Assembly (NCBI RefSeq): GCF_019599505.1
Contig: NZ_RKLT01000001.1
Location: 1,116,001 to 1,180,000, forward strand
DNA from: Haloarcula nitratireducens
GTDB taxonomy: Archaea; Halobacteriota; Halobacteria; Halobacteriales; Haloarculaceae
Reading direction: 5' to 3'
DNA: 64,000 bases
Shown here: positions 59,626 through 64,000 of the stretch, piece after piece
Numbering within the stretch: position 1 is the stretch's first letter
Layout of the letters: each line of letters starts with the position of its first letter
Made by a program: the position numbers and the translations under genes
The notes under the pieces: generated by a model
Database searches by the model: none
The model's input: only the letters and a program-made list of their open reading frames with translations
Told to the model about the DNA's origin: nothing

Positions 59626-60036
59626 GTGGTTTACGTCACGCGCGGCCTCGTCGAGACGCTGTTACGGCTGGCACGGGAAGCCGAGCCAGACGACGTGACC
59701 ATCTCGCTCGCGGTCACCAGAGCAAAGGACCTTCCCGAAGCCGACCTGGACCCGGAGACGCCGGTGTTCACGGACTTCTACCTCCCGTCGGCCGGCGGGT
59801 CGGTCAACGCCGTCTTCGGGATGGACCTCGGGACGCCGGCCGGACAGACGCAGGGCCGGTTCGTCTCACACCCCGGCGGCTACATGGGCGTCAGCAAGAC
59901 CGACGACCTGCACGAGGTGGTGTTCGTCGCCATCCCGCCGTGGGACGAGACGGCCTTCGGGGCGTTCGACCGCTCGGGCCGGAAACGGGAGGTCACGGTC
60001 CTCGACGTCGAGCCGCCCGAGGAATCGCTCGCCTGA
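59626..60036 (+). CDS. Conserved haloarchaeal protein with degenerate JAMM-like motif (136 aa)
   Basis: A 136-residue protein read from a GTG start (MVYVTRGLVETLLRLAREA). The segment FVSHPGGYMGVSKTDDLHE resembles the JAMM/MPN+ motif HxHPxxxxxxSxxD with the first His replaced by Val, one residue fewer between HP and the Ser, and Asp kept. If homologous, it would be a catalytically impaired MPN domain. No partner gene of the SAMP/ubiquitin-like system is near. This is a pattern reading and could be wrong. Confidence 0.6.
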   Translation: MVYVTRGLVETLLRLAREAEPDDVTISLAVTRAKDLPEADLDPETPVFTDFYLPSAGGSVNAVFGMDLGTPAGQTQGRFVSHPGGYMGVSKTDDLHEVVFVAIPPWDETAFGAFDRSGRKREVTVLDVEPPEESLA

Positions 60037-60246
60037 TCACTCCAGGTAGCCGAGGTCGCGGAGCTGGTCGGCGATGTCCTGAAACTGCGCCTCGGTGAGT
60101 TCGCCCTCTCGCTGGTGCTGGACGACGATGCTCCGGAGGAGGAAGCGGACGAGGTCCGACGTGCTGGAGAAACTGGTCCCCTCGATAGTGTCTTCGACGC
60201 GCTCCGCGAGGTCTTTCGGGATCGAAACCGTCGTGTAGTCTGCCAT
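60037..60246 (-). CDS. Ribbon-helix-helix (CopG-type) DNA-binding protein
   Basis: A 69-residue protein: MADYTTVSIPKDLAERVEDT provides the RHH strand and first helix, and SSTSDLVRFLLRSIVVQHQ the second helix. A C-terminal helix EAQFQDIADQLRDLGY follows. This is the classical haloarchaeal RHH regulator size. Its stop is directly adjacent to the stop of the JAMM-like gene. Its target is unknown; it may autoregulate through the region to its right. Confidence 0.85.
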   Translation of the reverse strand: MADYTTVSIPKDLAERVEDTIEGTSFSSTSDLVRFLLRSIVVQHQREGELTEAQFQDIADQLRDLGYLE

Positions 60247-60290
60247 ACCGGAGGGAGGCAAGCCGCGGGGAAAACGGTTATGTCCCGGTC

Positions 60291-60461
60291 TCAGCTGTGG
60301 TCGTCGGCCTCGGTGTCGAACTGGCCGGCGGTGGCGAAACTGGTCGGAGAGAAGGTCATCGGCGCGCGGTCGGAGCGCGAACTGCGCCCGGTGTCGCCGA
60401 GCGTCGAAGCAGTGGTCGGATACGCGTCCTCGTCGGTGGGTGTCGTGATTCGTGTGGTCAT
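60291..60461 (-). CDS. Possible small ORF, Thr/Ser-rich (56 aa)
   Basis: The frame begins MTTRITTPTDEDAYPTTAS and is rich in Thr, Ser and Asp. Its ATG overlaps the stop of a 31-codon frame to the right (ATGA). The stretch has no recognised domain. It lies in the 417-base gap between the RHH gene and the zinc-ribbon gene, downstream of a TATA box at 60581-60590. Whether it is translated is uncertain. Confidence 0.35.
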   Translation of the reverse strand: MTTRITTPTDEDAYPTTASTLGDTGRSSRSDRAPMTFSPTSFATAGQFDTEADDHS

Positions 60462-60553
60462 CTCGGGGGTCTCGGGGGTCGTGTCGGTCGGCTGCGGTGG
60501 TCGTCGGTCCGGGCATCGTGCGAGCGGGCGAGGCGTGCTTCGGGTACAAGCAT
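60458..60553 (-). CDS. Short upstream ORF coupled to the Thr/Ser-rich ORF (31 codons)
   Basis: The frame begins MLVPEARLARSHDAR and ends in a Pro/Arg run (PTRPPRPPR) before a TGA that overlaps the next ATG. Its ATG is 33 bases from the TATA box at 60581-60590, so it could open a leaderless transcript leading to the RHH gene. Coding status unproven. Confidence 0.3.
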   Translation of the reverse strand: MLVPEARLARSHDARTDDHRSRPTRPPRPPR

Positions 60554-60580
60554 GAGCGTACCACTCGCTATTCGGCCATC

Positions 60581-60590
60581 TATAATAAAA
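60581..60590 (-). promoter_or_regulatory. TATA box for the RHH-side transcript
   Basis: On the minus strand it reads TTTTATTATA, the strongest AT-rich box of the gap 60247-60663. It points to the two short frames and the RHH gene. Confidence 0.55.
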
Positions 60591-60663
60591 GTTAATGATT
60601 GACGGGCGCGGTCGGCCACAATCGATATTACGAATCGAGCGGTACGTTAACACGGGTTCCACA

Positions 60664-60813
60664 ATGAGCCTCCTCTCCCGCGTCACCGGCCTGTTCGGAG
60701 ACGAGACGGACGAACCGACCGAGATGGGCTACGAGTGCGTCGTGTGCGGGAAGCAGACGGAGCTGCCGGAAGCGGCCTGTCCGAACTGCGGCGGACAGAT
60801 GGAAGAGCTGTAG
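60664..60813 (+). CDS. Small zinc-ribbon protein (49 aa)
   Basis: A 49-residue protein: an N-terminal helix MSLLSRVTGLFGDE, then a rubredoxin-like ribbon with CVVCGKQTELPEAACPNCGG (CxxC and CxxC). The pattern 'YECVVCGK-x-CPNCGG' is common in haloarchaea, where such proteins are of unknown function. An ATG at 60595 would add 23 residues through a region with several TATA-like boxes and is rejected. Confidence 0.78.
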   Translation: MSLLSRVTGLFGDETDEPTEMGYECVVCGKQTELPEAACPNCGGQMEEL

Positions 60814-60826
60814 CGTCGCCCGTCCA

Positions 60827-62002
60827 TCAAACGACCAGTCGTTTTTCGTACTCCGTGAGGTTCTCGTAGCCGTCCTCGGTGACGACGGCGATGTCCTCGA
60901 TGCGGACCCCGCCCACCGCGGGGTCGTACAGCCCCGGTTCGATGGTGACGACGTGACCGGGTTCGAGCTCGCCGCCGGCGGGCGAGAGCCGCGGGAGTTC
61001 GTGCACGTCGAGACCGACGCCGTGGCCCGTGCTGTGGATGAACCCCGTCTCGGCGTGGTCGTCGCTCCGCAGGGTCTCCATCCCCGCCCCCTCGTAGACG
61101 TCACAGACGGCGTCGTGGACGTCCTGTCCGGTCGCTCCCGGTCTCAGCGCGTCGAAGGCCGCGGCCATCGCTCGCTCGGTCAGGTCGTACCACTCCCGTA
61201 CCGTCTCGCTCGGGTCGCCGACACAGAAGGTGCGGGTCATGTCGGCGTGGTACTTCGTCGCCTTGTCCTGCGGGAAGATGTCCACGATTATCGGTTCGTC
61301 GGCCGACAGCGGGCCGCTCCCCCGGTCGTGCGGGTCGGCGGCGTCGCTCCCGCAGGCGACGATGGTCTCGTCCAGCGAACAGCCGTGACGAAGGAGCGTC
61401 ACCTCTATCTCCTCTTTGACGCGCTCGCTGGTCAGCGCCTCGCCCTCGTATTCGAGCGTCCCGCCCTCGGCAACGGTCGCGTCTCGCAGGAGTTCCTCGG
61501 CGGCGGCCATCGACGCCTCGTTCGCCCGCTGGGCCGCGCGAACGTGCTCGACTTCCTCGTCGGTCTTGGTCGCGCGTATCTCCGTGACGACGCCGTCAGT
61601 GTCGGCAGTCACCTCGACGCCGCGGGCGCGCAGACCGTCGGCCGTCTTGAGCGGGAACCGCGGCGGCACTGCGACGCTCTCGACGCCGTGGGAGTCACAG
61701 AATCTCGCTAGAACGTGCGAGACCGCCTCTTCGGGACCGAATTCGTCGACCAGTTCGGCGTGGTCGAAGTCGACGTAGCGCTCGACGGTCTCGGCGCGGG
61801 CCTCCCGCGTGGCGCGGCCGTACTCCAGGCTCCGCGGGAAGAGGAGGTGGGTGTCGCCGTCGTACAGCGTGACGAAGGGGTCCGGCGCGTCGAACCCGGA
61901 GAGGTAGTACTGATCGGAGTCTTCCGAATCCGCGTCGATGAGATAGCCGTCGGCGTCCCGCTCGTCGAGATACGCGTCGAGCGCAGAGAGGTCGGGGTCC
62001 AT
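60827..62002 (-). CDS. M24-family metallopeptidase (Xaa-Pro aminopeptidase-like)
   Basis: A 391-residue peptidase. An N-terminal creatinase-like domain occupies about 1-150 and the pita-bread catalytic domain follows. The metal ligands are in DEPIIVDIFPQD, KYHADMTRTF, FIHSTGHGVGLDVHE, VTIEPGLYDP and VRIEDIAVVTEDG. The set of Asp, Asp, His, Glu and Glu is complete. It probably removes Xaa from Xaa-Pro dipeptides or peptides. The start M62002 is preferred over an ATG 17 codons upstream whose extra residues are Pro/Ser-rich. Confidence 0.93.
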   Translation of the reverse strand: MDPDLSALDAYLDERDADGYLIDADSEDSDQYYLSGFDAPDPFVTLYDGDTHLLFPRSLEYGRATREARAETVERYVDFDHAELVDEFGPEEAVSHVLARFCDSHGVESVAVPPRFPLKTADGLRARGVEVTADTDGVVTEIRATKTDEEVEHVRAAQRANEASMAAAEELLRDATVAEGGTLEYEGEALTSERVKEEIEVTLLRHGCSLDETIVACGSDAADPHDRGSGPLSADEPIIVDIFPQDKATKYHADMTRTFCVGDPSETVREWYDLTERAMAAAFDALRPGATGQDVHDAVCDVYEGAGMETLRSDDHAETGFIHSTGHGVGLDVHELPRLSPAGGELEPGHVVTIEPGLYDPAVGGVRIEDIAVVTEDGYENLTEYEKRLVV

Positions 62003-62098
62003 GCCGAACCGTCCGAGCGGGGACGGCAAAGGACTACCGCCAGCGGTCGGCACTCGTCGGGGCGGTGTGGCTATCGCTTCTGGGACCGTACTACGGCT

Positions 62099-62539
62099 AT
62101 GGAATCAGACAGAGCGGCGATCGAGGAGACCGTCGAGCGGCTCGTCGACGAGGTCGGCGAGTGGTCCCACGTCACCGTCGGCGGACACCGCTTCGGCGGG
62201 ACGGAGTTCCGCGTCGGCCCGCGGGAGATCGGTCACGTCCACGCGTGGGGAATGCTCGACATCGCCTATCTGCGAAAGCTCCGCGACGTACTCGTCGAGG
62301 AAGGCGAGACCGGGCCGCACCACCTCCTGACGGAGTCCGGGTGGACGACTGAGTACGTCGAATCGCCCGAGGGGTACGACCACGCCCGGTGGTTGCTCCG
62401 CCTGTCGTACCTCTATCACGTCGACGTCCTCAAAGGGACGCCGGCCGGTGCCGAGGAGCTCGCCGACGTGGACGTCCCGACCGAGCTCGACGAACTCGCA
62501 CCGAGCGACCCCGTCCGGGCGGCCTTCGAGCGCCGCTGA
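62099..62539 (+). CDS. DUF5519/luciferase-domain protein
   Basis: A 146-residue protein with the luciferase-family domain (DUF5519). FGGTEFRVGPREIGHVHAWG (about 35-54) leads to DIAYLRKLRDVLVEEGETGPHHLL and a later RWLLRLSYLYH. The histidines in GHVHAWG and GPHHLL are the family's conserved residues. Despite the name, no light reaction is implied. ATG 62099 is chosen; the frame further upstream is antisense to the M24 peptidase gene. Confidence 0.82.
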   Translation: MESDRAAIEETVERLVDEVGEWSHVTVGGHRFGGTEFRVGPREIGHVHAWGMLDIAYLRKLRDVLVEEGETGPHHLLTESGWTTEYVESPEGYDHARWLLRLSYLYHVDVLKGTPAGAEELADVDVPTELDELAPSDPVRAAFERR

Positions 62540-62589
62540 CCGCCGAGCGCCGTCGGCTATCGGGTGTCAATCTGACACTCGACTAACTA

Positions 62590-62597
62590 CTTTATGC
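62590..62597 (+). promoter_or_regulatory. TATA box for the DUF6069-like gene
   Basis: The sequence ctttatgc is centred 28 bases before ATG 62622. Confidence 0.55.
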
Positions 62598-62621
62598 TCT
62601 GGGGCGACGTACTTTCCGGAC

Positions 62622-63050
62622 ATGGCAACTATCACGTCACGCTATCCGGTCGCACAGAGCGGCGGAGAACTCGCCCGCCGAACCGCGCTCGGCGTCTTGG
62701 TCGCAGTGGTGGCCGCGTTGCTCGTCAACGGGCTCGTCGGCGCTCTCGGCCTCTCGCTCGGCGTCACCGGGCCGGCGAGCCCGTTTACTGCCGGCCCGAT
62801 ACTCGGCAACGTCGTCGTCGCCGGGGTCGGTGCCGCCGTCGCCTACGCCGCGCTGGTCCGCCTGACCGAGCGACCCGTCCGGAACTTCGCCGCCCTCGCC
62901 GCGGCGGTGTTCGCCCTCATGCTGGTGCCCGTCTTCGCCGTCGCTCCCGCGATGGGCGTCTCCGGCGTCGGGCAGGCCGTCCTCGTCGCGCTACACGTCG
63001 TGGTCGCCGTCCCGCTCGTCGCGTTCATCGTCGGCGCGGTTCGGCTGTAA
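62622..63050 (+). CDS. Four-helix membrane protein (DUF6069-like)
   Basis: A 142-residue protein starting [20 protein letters not shown] with four predicted membrane helices, such as [20 protein letters not shown] and [21 protein letters not shown]. The helix-rich layout with [10 protein letters not shown] between helices two and three resembles DUF6069 proteins. Function unknown. The TATA box supports this start. It precedes aroA by 68 bases. Confidence 0.72.
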   Translation: MATITSRYPVAQSGGELARRTALGVLVAVVAALLVNGLVGALGLSLGVTGPASPFTAGPILGNVVVAGVGAAVAYAALVRLTERPVRNFAALAAAVFALMLVPVFAVAPAMGVSGVGQAVLVALHVVVAVPLVAFIVGAVRL

Positions 63051-63118
63051 CGGCGCGGCTCCCTCGGTTCTCCGGCGAGAGCGGTAGCCTCTTGTCGTCC
63101 GGCCGTGACCCGCCCGAT

Positions 63119-64000
63119 ATGGACGTCACCATCGCCGAGTCTGCCGTTCGGGGCACCGCACAGGCCCCGCCGTCGAAGAGCTACACGCACAGAGCTATCC
63201 TCGCCGCCGGCTACTCCGAGGGCGCGACGGTCCACGACCCGCTCGTGAGCGCCGACACGAAGGCGACGATGCGCGCCGTCGAAGCCTACGGCGGCATCGT
63301 CGACCGGAGCGACGAATCGGAGCTGTCGGTCACCGGGTTCGCCGGCCGACCGGAGACGCCCGACGACGTCATCGACTGCGCCAACAGCGGGACGACCACG
63401 CGGCTGGTCACCGCCACCGCCGCGCTACAGGACGACCTGACCGTCCTCACCGGCGACGACTCGCTCCGCTCGCGCCCGCAGGGAGCGCTCCTCGACGCCA
63501 TCGAGCAACTCGACGGCCGGGCCGAGAGCACCCGCGACAACGGTCAGGCACCGCTCGTCGTCGGCGGCGGCGTCGACGGCGGCACCGTCTCCATCCCCGG
63601 CGACGTCTCCTCGCAGTACATCACCGCACTGCTGATGGCCGGCGCGGTCACGGAATCGGGCATCGACGTCGAACTGACGACCGGGCTGAAGTCCTCGCCG
63701 TACGTCGACATCACGCTCGAAGTGCTGGAGGCGTTCGGCGTCACGGCCGAGGAGACCGACGGCGGCTACGCCGTCGCCGGCGGCCAGTCCTACGACCCCG
63801 ACGGCAGCGCCTATCACGTCCCCGGCGACTTCTCCTCGATGAGCTACCTGCTCGCCGCCGGCGCGCTCGCCGCCGACGAGGAGCTCGTCGTCACCTCGGC
63901 GTTCCCGAGCGCGCAGGGCGATTCGGCCATCGTCGATATCCTCGAATCGATGGGCGCGACGCTCGATTGGAACCGAGACGACGGCGAGATCACGGTGGAA
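63119..64000 (+). CDS. aroA: 3-phosphoshikimate 1-carboxyvinyltransferase (EPSP synthase), cut by window edge
   Basis: The frame is open from ATG 63119 to the end, 294 codons of an expected 430 or so. Family motifs: [15 protein letters not shown] (12-26-residue range, phosphate binding), [55 protein letters not shown] and [19 protein letters not shown]. It transfers enolpyruvate from PEP to shikimate-3-phosphate. The archaeal start [21 protein letters not shown] is normal. The C-terminal third lies outside the window. Confidence 0.96.
   Translation, partial: MDVTIAESAVRGTAQAPPSKSYTHRAILAAGYSEGATVHDPLVSADTKATMRAVEAYGGIVDRSDESELSVTGFAGRPETPDDVIDCANSGTTTRLVTATAALQDDLTVLTGDDSLRSRPQGALLDAIEQLDGRAESTRDNGQAPLVVGGGVDGGTVSIPGDVSSQYITALLMAGAVTESGIDVELTTGLKSSPYVDITLEVLEAFGVTAEETDGGYAVAGGQSYDPDGSAYHVPGDFSSMSYLLAAGALAADEELVVTSAFPSAQGDSAIVDILESMGATLDWNRDDGEITVE

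Noticed and set aside
1..64000. CRISPR arrays, prophage genes or complete insertion sequences
   Set aside because: No regularly spaced direct repeats, integrase, capsid, terminase or full transposase frame was seen anywhere in the window.

Overview
The window is a gene-dense, G+C-rich piece of a haloarchaeal (class Halobacteria) chromosome. Four observations support this. The predicted proteins are strongly acidic. The core genes are archaeal: primase small subunit PriS, a GINS subunit, UPF0179, a PAC2 chaperone, and a class I (DhnA-type) aldolase beside glpR-pfkB. Several genes have a TATA box 26-30 bases before the start codon, the spacing of leaderless haloarchaeal transcripts. Many small CxxC zinc-ribbon proteins of halophile type are present. 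No prophage, integrase, intact insertion sequence or CRISPR array was seen, so this looks like ordinary chromosome with a few decayed gene fragments.

Layout. Positions 1-11100 hold a YcaO protein (cut at the left edge), a zinc alcohol dehydrogenase, DUF63, an IMPase-type phosphatase, tRNA-Leu(CAA), a PAS-GAF histidine kinase, DUF309, a patatin lipase, an aspartoacylase-type hydrolase and UPF0179. Positions 11118-18822 are one tight operon of two PrkA-type kinases, a DUF444/YeaH protein and SpoVR, the archaeal form of bacterial yeaG-yeaH-ycgB. Positions 18823-31500 carry a nested inverted repeat, hisD, a tandem pair of unrecognised small paralogues, an IscA-type protein, dodecin, an orphan DNA methyltransferase, a run of membrane proteins, two MscS-like channels, a 5'-nucleotidase, a universal stress protein, a PAC2 chaperone and an eIF-2B-like protein. 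Positions 31600-44700 carry a pilin-like protein, RtcB, DoxX, a DUF502 protein with a 17-residue repeat tail, an acetyltransferase, the priS-GINS replication pair, PAP2, TspO, an HtrA lipoprotein protease, UPF0173, a beta-hydroxyacid dehydrogenase and OsmC.

Positions 44826-48431 look like a fructose degradation cluster: class I aldolase and an atypical sugar kinase on the plus strand, facing glpR-pfkB on the minus strand. Positions 48514-57252 are the branched-chain amino-acid locus, all on the minus strand: leuA, then ilvB-ilvN-ilvC-small protein-leuC-leuD-leuB. Fifteen kilobases further right the window ends inside aroA.

The observations most worth a second look are in the ilv/leu locus. 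The ilvB transcript appears to start with a leaderless 30-codon leader ORF whose last codons include Leu-Leu and Ile-Val and whose stop codon lies inside a perfect hairpin. A second short ORF then overlaps the ilvB start codon. At leuA, the TATA box points to an ATG in a different frame from the leuA coding frame, so either the start is non-canonical or there is a frameshift. Other notable items are the prkA operon, the 239-bp nested inverted repeat before hisD, a partial duplication of the DUF309 gene start, two decayed gene ends, and several genes under about 60 residues that are easily missed.
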